Shown one piece after another: positions 16,105 to 22,580 of a DNA stretch of 34,833 nt. The notes beneath the pieces are model-generated. The model had not been told where the DNA came from, did no database searches, and saw nothing but the letters and a program-made list of their open reading frames with translations. Made by a program: the position numbers and the translations under genes. Every line of letters starts with the position of its first letter. The stretch's first letter is position 1. Location: positions 1 to 34,833 of the forward strand of contig NZ_FTNC01000025.1 of assembly GCF_900156285.1 (NCBI RefSeq). Direction: 5' to 3'. This DNA is from Halanaerobium kushneri (GTDB lineage Bacteria; Bacillota; Halanaerobiia; Halanaerobiales; Halanaerobiaceae).

Positions 16105-16133
16105 TTGACAAGAGCTCTGAAATCTGCGATACT
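16105..16133 (+). promoter_or_regulatory. Promoter of the pspC-like gene
   Basis: A perfect TTGACA (16105-16110) is followed after 17 bases, ending in TGC, by GATACT (16128-16133), an extended -10 with a weaker core. A perfect TATAAT at 16133-16138 is 22 bases from the -35, too far to be its partner. Confidence 0.55.
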
Positions 16134-16209
16134 ATAATCAGAAATGATTCTTTAACATATTTTAGTTATTGTCCTATAAACTATTTAAATAATGAAAGGA
16201 AGATTTATA

Positions 16210-16737
16210 ATGTCAAAAAAATTATATCGTTCTCGTGATGACCGGATGATTGCCGGAGTCTGTGGAGGACTGGCAGATTATTTTAACGTAGATTCTTCTT
16301 TAATACGACTTGCAGTTTTATTTATATTTTTATTTCAGGGAGTAGGTTTGATTGCTTATATTATTGCCTGGCTTGTAATGTCTGAAGAGCCGGTGAAAAA
16401 TGAATACAGAATGCCAGATGATTATTATATAGAAGATAAAAAATCTCAGGAAAGCCTTAATCAAGAGCAGGACGATAAGCAGGAGAGAGCCCAAAAAAAC
16501 AGTGAAGATTATGAGTCCAGAAAAGAAAATGAAAAAAGATATTATGAGCAGTATCAAAATCATAGTCCTGAAAACAGTAACAATCGCCGCAAACTATTTG
16601 CAATAATCATGATTTTGGTTGGGTCTATTTTTTTAGTTGATATCTGGATTCCAACTTTGTACTGGGAAAAATACTGGCCTTTAATTTTAATTGCCGCTGG
16701 AGCACTGATGCTTAAGGGTGATAATAATGACAGATAA
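16210..16737 (+). CDS. pspC: PspC-domain membrane protein
   Basis: This 175-residue protein starts with a PspC domain (about residues 1-60), with the hallmark RDDRMIAGVCGGLADYFNVDSSLIRL followed by a membrane helix. A long charged, Gln/Glu/Lys-rich linker follows (about 65-125). Near the C-terminus are two hydrophobic segments (AIIMILVGSIFLVDIWI and WPLILIAAGALML) resembling LiaF/DUF5668 membrane regions. The ATG at 16210 with AAAGGAAGA six bases away is preferred over an ATG at 16192. PspC proteins take part in envelope-stress responses, but no pspA or liaRS lies nearby. The last 11 bases overlap the next gene. Confidence 0.8.
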   Translation: MSKKLYRSRDDRMIAGVCGGLADYFNVDSSLIRLAVLFIFLFQGVGLIAYIIAWLVMSEEPVKNEYRMPDDYYIEDKKSQESLNQEQDDKQERAQKNSEDYESRKENEKRYYEQYQNHSPENSNNRRKLFAIIMILVGSIFLVDIWIPTLYWEKYWPLILIAAGALMLKGDNNDR

Positions 16738-17038
16738 TAGGGACCGCAGTTTAATTGCCCTCATTTTAATTTTTGCAGGTATTATATTTCTGGGAGATTC
16801 TCTTGGTGAGTATAATTTTAATATATTCTTATTTATACGCAGTTACTGGCCTGTATTATTGATTATATTTGGTTTGCATATTTTATTACAGAAAAGTAGT
16901 TTCTGGTTTATCGTTCCCATTATTGTTATTGGTCTATCATTATATTTAATTTATCTGCTTGTCAATCAACAGCCCTTTTATTTTATCCCACAGATGAGAA
17001 TGCGTATTTTTGATTTCAATAATTTGCCTTTTAGATAA
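16727..17038 (+). CDS. Small LiaF/DUF5668-like membrane protein
   Basis: This 103-residue protein has three hydrophobic segments (about 8-25, 35-54 and 59-79) and a short basic tail. The pattern SYWPVLLIIFGLHILL closely echoes the C-terminal YWPLILIAAGALML of the upstream PspC-like protein, suggesting a shared membrane module. The ATG at 16727 overlaps the pspC-like gene by 11 bases, with AAGGGTG as ribosome binding site; an in-frame GTG at 16718 lies inside that site. Likely partner of the PspC-like protein in envelope stress, by context only; no catalytic motif is visible. Confidence 0.7.
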   Translation: MTDNRDRSLIALILIFAGIIFLGDSLGEYNFNIFLFIRSYWPVLLIIFGLHILLQKSSFWFIVPIIVIGLSLYLIYLLVNQQPFYFIPQMRMRIFDFNNLPFR

Positions 17039-17076
17039 TTATGCGGTTATTCTAATTATAATATTTAAAAATAAAA

Positions 17077-17097
17077 CCACCTGAATTATTCAGGTGG
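17077..17097. terminator. Bidirectional terminator between the psp-like pair and bioY
   Basis: CCACCTGAA (17077-17085) pairs perfectly with TTCAGGTGG (17089-17097). The + strand tail is CATTTATTTT, and the - strand tail reads TTTTATTTTT, so it can serve both converging units. Confidence 0.85.
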
Positions 17098-17122
17098 CAT
17101 TTATTTTCTAAGGCAGAGAAAT

Positions 17123-17641
17123 TTATCTGCTTTTATTAAAGGAAAGCCGTTTTTCAATTACTGGGGCTAAGATTAAAACCAGAACTATTTTTGCAAAATC
17201 TCCGGGGATGAAAGGTATTACAGTCATATTAAGCGCTGCAAGTAAACCTGTATCTGTTACAAAACTAAAGTAGATACTACCAATGATATAATTACTTAAT
17301 ACAGCAGCAGTAAGTATCAAAAAGTATTTTTTATTATTACTGCTGTGGTGGGCTGCAATCCAGGCTGCAACTACAAAACTAATTAAGAAACCACCGGTAG
17401 GTCCTGCAATTACGCCCAGACCACCCTGGCCACCAGAAAAGATAGGCAAACCAAAAGCTCCCAGTAAAAGATATGTAACTTGAGATAAAACACCGTATTT
17501 TTTTCCAAGTAGTCTTCCTGAAAGTAGAACAAAGAAAGTTTGCAGAGTTATTGGTACTGGTCCAACTGGAATTATAATGTATGCACCTACTGCTGTTAGT
17601 GCTGCCATTAGAGCAGCTTTTATCATCTGATTTGTTTGCAA
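17123..17641 (-). CDS. bioY: Biotin ECF transporter S-component BioY
   Basis: This 172-residue membrane protein has six hydrophobic helices and BioY motifs: VGPVPITLQTFFVLLSG, LLLGAFGLPIFSGGQGGL and GPTGGFLISF. BioY binds biotin and imports it with a shared ECF energising module, or alone at low efficiency. It is the only - strand gene recognised here. TTG at 17641 is the likely start because AAAGGAG on that strand ends eight bases upstream; the GTG at 17650 is part of the Shine-Dalgarno and the next ATG is too far. No BirA-type operator was recognised upstream. No ecfA or ecfT gene is in the window. Confidence 0.9.
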   Translation of the reverse strand: MQTNQMIKAALMAALTAVGAYIIIPVGPVPITLQTFFVLLSGRLLGKKYGVLSQVTYLLLGAFGLPIFSGGQGGLGVIAGPTGGFLISFVVAAWIAAHHSSNNKKYFLILTAAVLSNYIIGSIYFSFVTDTGLLAALNMTVIPFIPGDFAKIVLVLILAPVIEKRLSFNKSR

Positions 17642-17783
17642 GAGAAACACTCCTTTCTTTTTGTTTAATCAGCCAAATCTGACTGATAGTCGAATTCTTT
17701 TAAGTAATGTTATCACAAACTTTAATTAATTTAAATAGCTATTTGAAAAGTTATTAATAAAAAATATAAATCGGAGGAGAATT

Positions 17784-18647
17784 ATGCGAGAAATATATGT
17801 AAAAGCACCGGCAAAAATAAATCTTGCTCTACATGTTAGAGGACTTAGAAAAGATGGTTTTCATGAATTACAGATGATTATGCAGAGTATAAGCCTGGCT
17901 GATAGAATAAAATTAAAAAAGAAAAGTGGAGGAATTATTGTAAAAAGTTCCCAGACTGAGTTGCCTACTAATAAAGAGAATTTAGCTTATCAGGCCGCAG
18001 AAATTTTCTTTGAACTAAATCCTGAACTCAAGCAGGGAGTTGAAATATATATTGAAAAAAATATACCTATTGCTGCGGGAATGGCAGGGGGTAGTGCAGA
18101 TGCTGCGGCAGTTATGAGGGGTTTATATTTATTATTTGAACTTAAGCCAGATTTAAATAAAATACGAAACTCTCTGGCAGATATTGGTTCTGATGTACCT
18201 TACTGTCTGGAAGGGGGAACTGTGTATGCTTCTGGCAGAGGAGAAATTTTAGAGAAACTACCCTTTATTGGAGAAAAATATCTGGTTGTGGTGACTCCAT
18301 CCTTTAAAATTTCGACACCGGCAGTCTATAAATTATATGATGAATTAGAAGGATATGAAAAATTTGATTTTAAGTCAGTTCTAGCTAATTTAAAGAATAA
18401 AGAGGAACCTGATTGGAATCTTGATTACAAAAATGATCTGAAGAAAGCTGCTGAAAAAATTTGTCCGGAAATCAAGGAGATAAAAAATATATTAAATAAT
18501 ACAAAGGCTGCTTTTACAATGCTTTCTGGTAGTGGCCCTACAGTCTTTTCTATTTATAACAGTAGAGAGCAGGCAGAAAAAGTTGCAGCAAGCTGGCCTC
18601 GTAAAAATGATTTTGTGACAGTAGTTAAAACAATTGATAGTTATTAA
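17784..18647 (+). CDS. ispE: 4-diphosphocytidyl-2-C-methyl-D-erythritol kinase IspE
   Basis: This 287-residue GHMP kinase phosphorylates 4-diphosphocytidyl-2-C-methylerythritol in the MEP isoprenoid pathway. It opens with KAPAKINLALHVRGLRKDGFHEL, typical of IspE. The ATP-binding GHMP loop is PIAAGMAGGSADAAA from residue 95, and the C-terminal motif is MLSGSGPTVFSIY. The ATG at 17784 has GGAGGAG a few bases upstream. In Bacilli it precedes purR-yabJ-spoVG; here glnR/glnA, an ECF gene and an AIR-synthase-like gene occupy that interval. The 142-base gap to bioY is divergent and AT-rich; I could not assign a good ispE promoter. Confidence 0.93.
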   Translation: MREIYVKAPAKINLALHVRGLRKDGFHELQMIMQSISLADRIKLKKKSGGIIVKSSQTELPTNKENLAYQAAEIFFELNPELKQGVEIYIEKNIPIAAGMAGGSADAAAVMRGLYLLFELKPDLNKIRNSLADIGSDVPYCLEGGTVYASGRGEILEKLPFIGEKYLVVVTPSFKISTPAVYKLYDELEGYEKFDFKSVLANLKNKEEPDWNLDYKNDLKKAAEKICPEIKEIKNILNNTKAAFTMLSGSGPTVFSIYNSREQAEKVAASWPRKNDFVTVVKTIDSY

Positions 18648-18680
18648 ATTATTCAAAAATTAGCTAAAAAAATTAAAAGC

Positions 18681-18715
18681 TAACATGAGATTGACATCAA
18701 TTTGATTTCGTGTTA
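18681..18715. promoter_or_regulatory. Inverted repeat over the glnR-glnA promoter
   Basis: TAACATGAGA (18681-18690) and TTTCGTGTTA (18706-18715) form an imperfect inverted repeat (7 of 10 positions) with a 15-base centre covering the -35 box. It is a candidate site for the GlnR-like protein encoded just downstream. It does not match the TGTNA-N7-TNACA consensus of B. subtilis GlnR/TnrA. Confidence 0.4.
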
Positions 18716-18719
18716 TACT
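18691..18719 (+). promoter_or_regulatory. Promoter of the glnR-like/glnA operon
   Basis: Perfect TTGACA (18691-18696), a 17-base spacer ending in TGT, then TATACT (18714-18719). Transcription should start near 18726, about 34 bases before the ATG. Confidence 0.85.
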
Positions 18720-18759
18720 TTCTGCAATAATTATTAGGACTTTGGGAGTAGTGATAAGA

Positions 18760-19146
18760 ATGAAAAAAGGGAAAAACATTACGATGAGGGAAGCAAAACA
18801 AAAAACGGGCTTAAGCTCCAGGCAAATTCGTTATTATGATGAGCAGGATTTGATCTTTCCTGCCCGCAGTAGTGGGAATCAACGCCTTTTTTCGGTAAGC
18901 GATATTAAGAGATTAGTTAAAATCAAAGAGCTCCTTGCTGCTGGAAATAGTATTGAAACCATTCGTTCTAAATTAAGTGCTCCAGCACTGGAACAAAATA
19001 TAGAAGACGATGTTGACTTTGATGATAATTATGATTATTATTCAGATGTTGATCTGGATTCACTTTACCCTGTTTCCAATCGTTCTGAGTTGATGAAAAA
19101 ACTTTCCCGGAGTAATAAAGAATATTCTAAGGAGGAGGAAGAATAA
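18760..19146 (+). CDS. glnR: MerR-family regulator, GlnR-like
   Basis: This 128-residue protein has an N-terminal MerR winged helix. Its segment SSRQIRYYDEQDLIFPARSSGNQRLFS closely parallels the recognition region of B. subtilis GlnR/TnrA, and IKELLAAGNSIETIRSKL follows. The C-terminal third is highly acidic and ends in SRSNKEYSKEEEE. Several starts are possible (TTG 18742, GTG 18751, ATG 18760); the ATG is preferred, with GGGAG 11 bases upstream. The stop abuts the glnA ATG directly, as in the glnRA operon, so it probably represses glutamine synthetase when nitrogen is plentiful. That control is inferred from homology and adjacency. Confidence 0.85.
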   Translation: MKKGKNITMREAKQKTGLSSRQIRYYDEQDLIFPARSSGNQRLFSVSDIKRLVKIKELLAAGNSIETIRSKLSAPALEQNIEDDVDFDDNYDYYSDVDLDSLYPVSNRSELMKKLSRSNKEYSKEEEE

Positions 19147-20478
19147 ATGGAAAAATTTAGTAGAGAGAAGATATTAAAGATTGCTGAAGAAAATAATGTT
19201 GAGTTTATTCGCCTACAGTTTGTTGATATTTTAGGTATTATTAAGAATGTGGCGATTACAATTGAACAGTTGCCGGAGGCGCTTGATGGCAAGATTATGT
19301 TTGATGGTTCATCTATTGAGGGTTATACGCGTATCCACGAATCCGATATGTATTTAAAACCTGACTATGATACTTTTACAATTTTCCCGTGGGGAACTAG
19401 TGGTGGTTGTACAGCAAGGATGATGTGTGATATTTATTTACCTGATGGAGAACCTTTTGTTGGTTGTCCGCGTGGAGCTTTAAAAAGAGCAATGGCAGAA
19501 GCTGAAGAAATGGGTTATGAAATGTTTGCTGGACCTGAACCAGAATTTTTCTTATTTGAAAAAGATGAGCATGGTAATCCAACAACAAACACTCATGATA
19601 AAGGTGGGTATTTTGATTTATCTCCAGTTGACTTGGGAGGAGAAGCACGTCGAGATACAGTACTTGCTCTTAAGAAGATGGGGTTTGAAGTTGAAGCAGC
19701 TCATCATGAAGTAGCTCCAGGCCAACACGAAATTGATTTTAAATACACACCTGTTCTGCGAACAGCAGATAATATTGCGACATTTAAGTTCGTTACTAAA
19801 ATTATTGCTATGCAGCATAACCTGCATGCAACTTTTATGCCTAAACCAATTTATGGTGAAAGTGGTTCTGGAATGCATGTACATCAATCACTATATAGAA
19901 ATGGCAAAAATGCCTTTTATGATCCTGAGGATGAGCATGGTTTAAGTGAAATAGCATATTATTATATAGGTGGTTTATTGAAACATGCTAAAGAGACAAC
20001 AGCTATTTTAAATCCCACAATTAATTCCTATAAAAGGCTTGTTCCTGGTTATGAAGCCCCGGTTTACATATCCTGGTCGACTCAAAATCGTAGTGCTTTA
20101 GTTAGAGTCCCATCCGCTCGAGGAAATGGAACCAGATTAGAACTGAGAAATCCTGACCCGGCAGCCAATCCATATCTTGCAACAGCTGTAATGTTGAGAG
20201 CTGGCCTGGATGGAATTAAGAATAAAATTGATCCAGGGGAACAAACAACAGATAATATATATGAGATGAATTATAAGGAAAGGAAATCCAGGGGCATCAG
20301 CAGTTTACCTTCTTCTATGGATGAAGCTCTCAAACATTTCCAGGAAAGTGAATTCATGCGGGAAACTCTGGGCGAACATATCTTTAATCATTTAGTTGAA
20401 GCTAAGAAAATAGAATGGTCAGTTTATAAAAAACAGGTTCACAGTTGGGAGATTGATCAATACTTAACAACCTATTAA
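19147..20478 (+). CDS. glnA: Glutamine synthetase, type I (alpha)
   Basis: This 443-residue enzyme makes glutamine from glutamate, ammonia and ATP as a dodecamer. Characteristic segments are MFDGSSIEGY, the metal and substrate motifs GPEPEFFLFE and HHEVAPGQHEIDF, GSGMHVHQSL, and NPTINSYKRLVPGYEAP followed by ISWSTQNRSALVRVP. RLELRNPDPAANPYLA and the glutamate flap region come after. Length and lack of the adenylylation-type insertion fit the Gram-positive GSI-alpha class, which is controlled by GlnR and feedback rather than by adenylylation. It starts immediately after the glnR-like stop, and the Shine-Dalgarno AAGGAGGAGG lies inside the end of that gene. Confidence 0.96.
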   Translation: MEKFSREKILKIAEENNVEFIRLQFVDILGIIKNVAITIEQLPEALDGKIMFDGSSIEGYTRIHESDMYLKPDYDTFTIFPWGTSGGCTARMMCDIYLPDGEPFVGCPRGALKRAMAEAEEMGYEMFAGPEPEFFLFEKDEHGNPTTNTHDKGGYFDLSPVDLGGEARRDTVLALKKMGFEVEAAHHEVAPGQHEIDFKYTPVLRTADNIATFKFVTKIIAMQHNLHATFMPKPIYGESGSGMHVHQSLYRNGKNAFYDPEDEHGLSEIAYYYIGGLLKHAKETTAILNPTINSYKRLVPGYEAPVYISWSTQNRSALVRVPSARGNGTRLELRNPDPAANPYLATAVMLRAGLDGIKNKIDPGEQTTDNIYEMNYKERKSRGISSLPSSMDEALKHFQESEFMRETLGEHIFNHLVEAKKIEWSVYKKQVHSWEIDQYLTTY

Positions 20479-20499
20479 TATTAGTTGGGAGGAATAAGC

Positions 20500-21033
20500 A
20501 TGGAAGGTAGAGAAAATATTCAGGATCATTTAAAAAAAATTAAATTAAGTAATCTTGACACACGTTCCCTATCATTTTTAGCCCTTTTTATTGCCTTTAC
20601 TGCTGTTGCAACTTATTTACATATCCCTGGTCCCAGTAGTTCTTATTTTAATCTGGGAGAAGTTGCTATTTATACTATTGCCTTAACTTTTGGGGCTAAA
20701 GCAGGTGGGATTGCAGGTGGAGTTGGTTCGGCTCTGATGGATATTATTCTTGGTTATTCAATCTGGGCTCCTTTTACCTTTGTAATTAAAGGTTTAGAGG
20801 GTTTGCTGGTAGGGAAAATTTCCAGTCAGAATGAGAAGAAATTTGATAGAAAAATATTTGCAATAATTGTTGGTGGAAATGTAATGATTCTTGGCTATGC
20901 AATTGCTAAAGCTTTTTTATTAAGCTGGGCAGTTGTCTTGCCTGAGATTGGAATTGATTTTGCTCAAATGTTAATTGGTGGAGTGCTGGCAATTCCACTT
21001 TCTCACCATCTCGATAATTATTTTGGGAAGTGA
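20500..21033 (+). CDS. ECF transporter S-component, substrate unknown
   Basis: This 177-residue membrane protein has a charged N-terminal stretch of about 28 residues followed by five to six hydrophobic helices. The patterns HIPGP...YFNLGEVAIYTIALTFGAKAGGIAGGVGSALMDI and WAPFTFVIKGLEGLLVGKI are typical of vitamin-type ECF S-components. It should bind a small cofactor precursor and dock on a shared EcfAA'T module not encoded here. The substrate is not evident; nitrogen-related context (glnA upstream) and the AIR-synthase-like gene downstream give only weak hints. ATG 20500 has GGGAGGA six bases upstream. Its TGA lies a few bases before the next gene's start. Confidence 0.8.
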   Translation: MEGRENIQDHLKKIKLSNLDTRSLSFLALFIAFTAVATYLHIPGPSSSYFNLGEVAIYTIALTFGAKAGGIAGGVGSALMDIILGYSIWAPFTFVIKGLEGLLVGKISSQNEKKFDRKIFAIIVGGNVMILGYAIAKAFLLSWAVVLPEIGIDFAQMLIGGVLAIPLSHHLDNYFGK

Positions 21034-21038
21034 TAGTT

Positions 21039-22040
21039 TTGGAAATTGGTAAACTTGCAGGAAATAAATTAAAAAAAACGATTCTCGATAAGATAAAACA
21101 TTTTCGTTCAGATGTTATTGTATCAGCTGGCCCGGGAGAGGATAGTGCAGTGATTGATCTGGGAGACTATTTACTCGTAGTCTCTTCTGATCCGATAACG
21201 GGAGCAGAAAAAAATGCAGGTTATCTGGCGGTTAATGTAGCCTGTAATGATATTGCTGCAGCTGGTGCTGAACCGTTTGGAATTCAGGTTGTTTTGTTTT
21301 TGCCCCCCAGTCTGGCCGAAAGTAGAGCTGAGAAAATAATGGAAGAAATAGTAGAAACAGCTGCTGCAATGGAGATAGAAGTTCTTGGAGGTCATACAGA
21401 AATTACAGATCTTGTTCAAAAGCCAATAATTACTATTTCGGCAATGGGCAGGGCTCAAAAAGAAGAGTTGGCTTCCAGTTCTGCTGCAGAAGCTGGAGAT
21501 ATACTCTATATTTCTAAAGGAATGGGTATAGAAGGAAGTTATATTTTGGCCAGTGATTATAGAGAATTTTTACTTAAAAAGGGTGTCAGTAGAGATACTT
21601 TGAACCAGCTATCCAACTATTTAAAATTATTAAGTGTACTTCCTGAAAGTAGAATAGCTAGAAAAAATGGAGTAAAAGCAATGCATGATGTTACAGAAGG
21701 TGGAGTCTATGGTGCGATTTCTGAAATGGCAGCAGCAGCACAGTTGGGTTATGTTATTGAAAAAGATAATTTTTGGATTCCTCCCGAAGTTGAGGAAGTT
21801 TGTACTAAGTTGCACTTGGATCCAGCTGCTTTAATTTCTTCTGGTTCAATGTTAATGGCAGCAGCGCCAGAAATTGATCTGGCCGCTATTTTTGCAGATA
21901 CAGATTTGAAACTGATTCGGGTTGGACGAATGATCGAATCCGGGACTTATATAGAAGAGAAAGGAATAAAAAAAGAATTTAAAGTCCCTGAAAAGGATGA
22001 GTTATGGAAATTTATTGAAAAATATCACAATAAAACTTGA
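21039..22040 (+). CDS. AIR synthase-related protein (HypE/PurM/ThiL-like superfamily)
   Basis: This 333-residue protein has an N-terminal ATP-binding half with PGEDSAVIDLGDYLLVVSSDPITG and NVACNDIAAAGAEPFGIQ. A C-terminal half carries HDVTEGGVYGAISEMA, the AIR-synthase superfamily fold shared by PurM, PurL, HypE, SelD and ThiL. It fits the stand-alone AIR-synthase-like group whose members begin MEIGKL, so TTG at 21039 is preferred, with GGGAAG upstream, over a GTG at 21030 overlapping the previous stop. The reaction is unknown. HypE-like annotation is common, but the C-terminal cysteine of true HypE is absent here and no hyp genes are nearby. The spoVG promoter overlaps its stop codon. Confidence 0.8.
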   Translation: MEIGKLAGNKLKKTILDKIKHFRSDVIVSAGPGEDSAVIDLGDYLLVVSSDPITGAEKNAGYLAVNVACNDIAAAGAEPFGIQVVLFLPPSLAESRAEKIMEEIVETAAAMEIEVLGGHTEITDLVQKPIITISAMGRAQKEELASSSAAEAGDILYISKGMGIEGSYILASDYREFLLKKGVSRDTLNQLSNYLKLLSVLPESRIARKNGVKAMHDVTEGGVYGAISEMAAAAQLGYVIEKDNFWIPPEVEEVCTKLHLDPAALISSGSMLMAAAPEIDLAAIFADTDLKLIRVGRMIESGTYIEEKGIKKEFKVPEKDELWKFIEKYHNKT

Positions 22041-22065
22041 CATTTACATATAATGGAATTATAAT
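22037..22065 (+). promoter_or_regulatory. Perfect consensus promoter of spoVG
   Basis: TTGACA (22037-22042), exactly 17 bases, then TATAAT (22060-22065), identical to the sigma-A consensus at both boxes. The -35 box includes the TGA stop (22038-22040) of the upstream gene. Transcription should start near 22072, 28 bases before the spoVG ATG. No TGN extension is present. Confidence 0.9.
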
Positions 22066-22099
22066 GGTATTAACAAATAATTCCAAAGGCGGTGTATTT

Positions 22100-22366
22100 A
22101 TGGAAATTACAGATGTCAGAGTTTTTCCGGTTGAGATTAATGGAAGTATGGTCAAGGCTTATGCAACAGTAACATTTGATGATTCTTTTGTTGTGCGTGA
22201 TATGCGGGTTATTGAAGGAAAAAACGGGATTTTCCTTTCCATGCCTGCAAGAAGAAAGCGGAACGGAGACTATCAGGATATCTGCTTTCCAATTTCCACA
22301 AAGTTGAGGGATTTAATGGAAAACGAAGTTTTAGAAAAGTTTGATGAACTGCTGGCAAGTGCTTAA
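22100..22366 (+). CDS. spoVG: Septation/sporulation regulator SpoVG
   Basis: This 88-residue protein matches SpoVG along its length: MEITDVRVFPVEINGSMVKAYATVTFDDSFVVRDMRVIEG, then FLSMPARRKRNGDYQDICFPI and an acidic helical tail. SpoVG is a small nucleic-acid-binding protein affecting septation, virulence or stress genes in various Firmicutes, also in non-sporulating species. ATG 22100 with AAAGGCGGTG is the start; an in-frame upstream extension would run across the promoter and is rejected. It is a single-gene unit with a consensus promoter and perfect terminator, directly before glmU as in Bacillus. Confidence 0.95.
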   Translation: MEITDVRVFPVEINGSMVKAYATVTFDDSFVVRDMRVIEGKNGIFLSMPARRKRNGDYQDICFPISTKLRDLMENEVLEKFDELLASA

Positions 22367-22400
22367 TTAAAATGATTGGGTTATGGTTATAATCTTTAAA

Positions 22401-22436
22401 ATAACACTACCTTAATTAAGGTAGTGTTATTTTTTT
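22401..22436 (+). terminator. Rho-independent terminator after spoVG
   Basis: A perfect palindrome: ATAACACTACCTT (22401-22413) pairs with AAGGTAGTGTTAT (22418-22430) around AATT, followed by six T residues. Confidence 0.92.
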
Positions 22437-22453
22437 AAGACCCTTTTATAATC

Positions 22454-22482
22454 TTGACAAAAGTTTAATTCTCTGTTATACT
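22454..22482 (+). promoter_or_regulatory. Promoter of glmU-prs
   Basis: TTGACA (22454-22459), a 17-base spacer ending in TGT, then TATACT (22477-22482). The 10-base core TGTTATACTT is identical to that of the glnR-like promoter. The expected transcript has a leader of about 90 bases with no recognisable riboswitch. Confidence 0.85.
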
Positions 22483-22580
22483 TCAAGCGATTAAAGAACT
22501 AAGATGGGAAGTAGTATCAGGAAATAATGTTTAATAATAGAAATAACATTTATTCCTTATTTAAAGGGAGGAAACTATAG

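Noticed and set aside
16133-16138. Perfect TATAAT before the pspC-like gene as the -10 box
   Set aside because: It is 22 bases from the TTGACA. The TGC-extended GATACT at 16128 has correct 17-base spacing.
17642-17783. BirA operator or riboswitch upstream of bioY/ispE
   Set aside because: No paired GTTAAC-type half-sites at the usual spacing and no conserved riboswitch core were recognised; only short overlapping GACT/AGTC repeats.
21039-22040. Calling this gene hypE
   Set aside because: Only the shared AIR-synthase fold is visible. The C-terminal cysteine of HypE and neighbouring hyp genes are missing, and an [FeFe] hydrogenase would not need HypE.
22037-22099. 21-codon extension of spoVG
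   Set aside because: It spans the perfect promoter, so it would not be in the mRNA. SpoVG proteins start MEITDVR.
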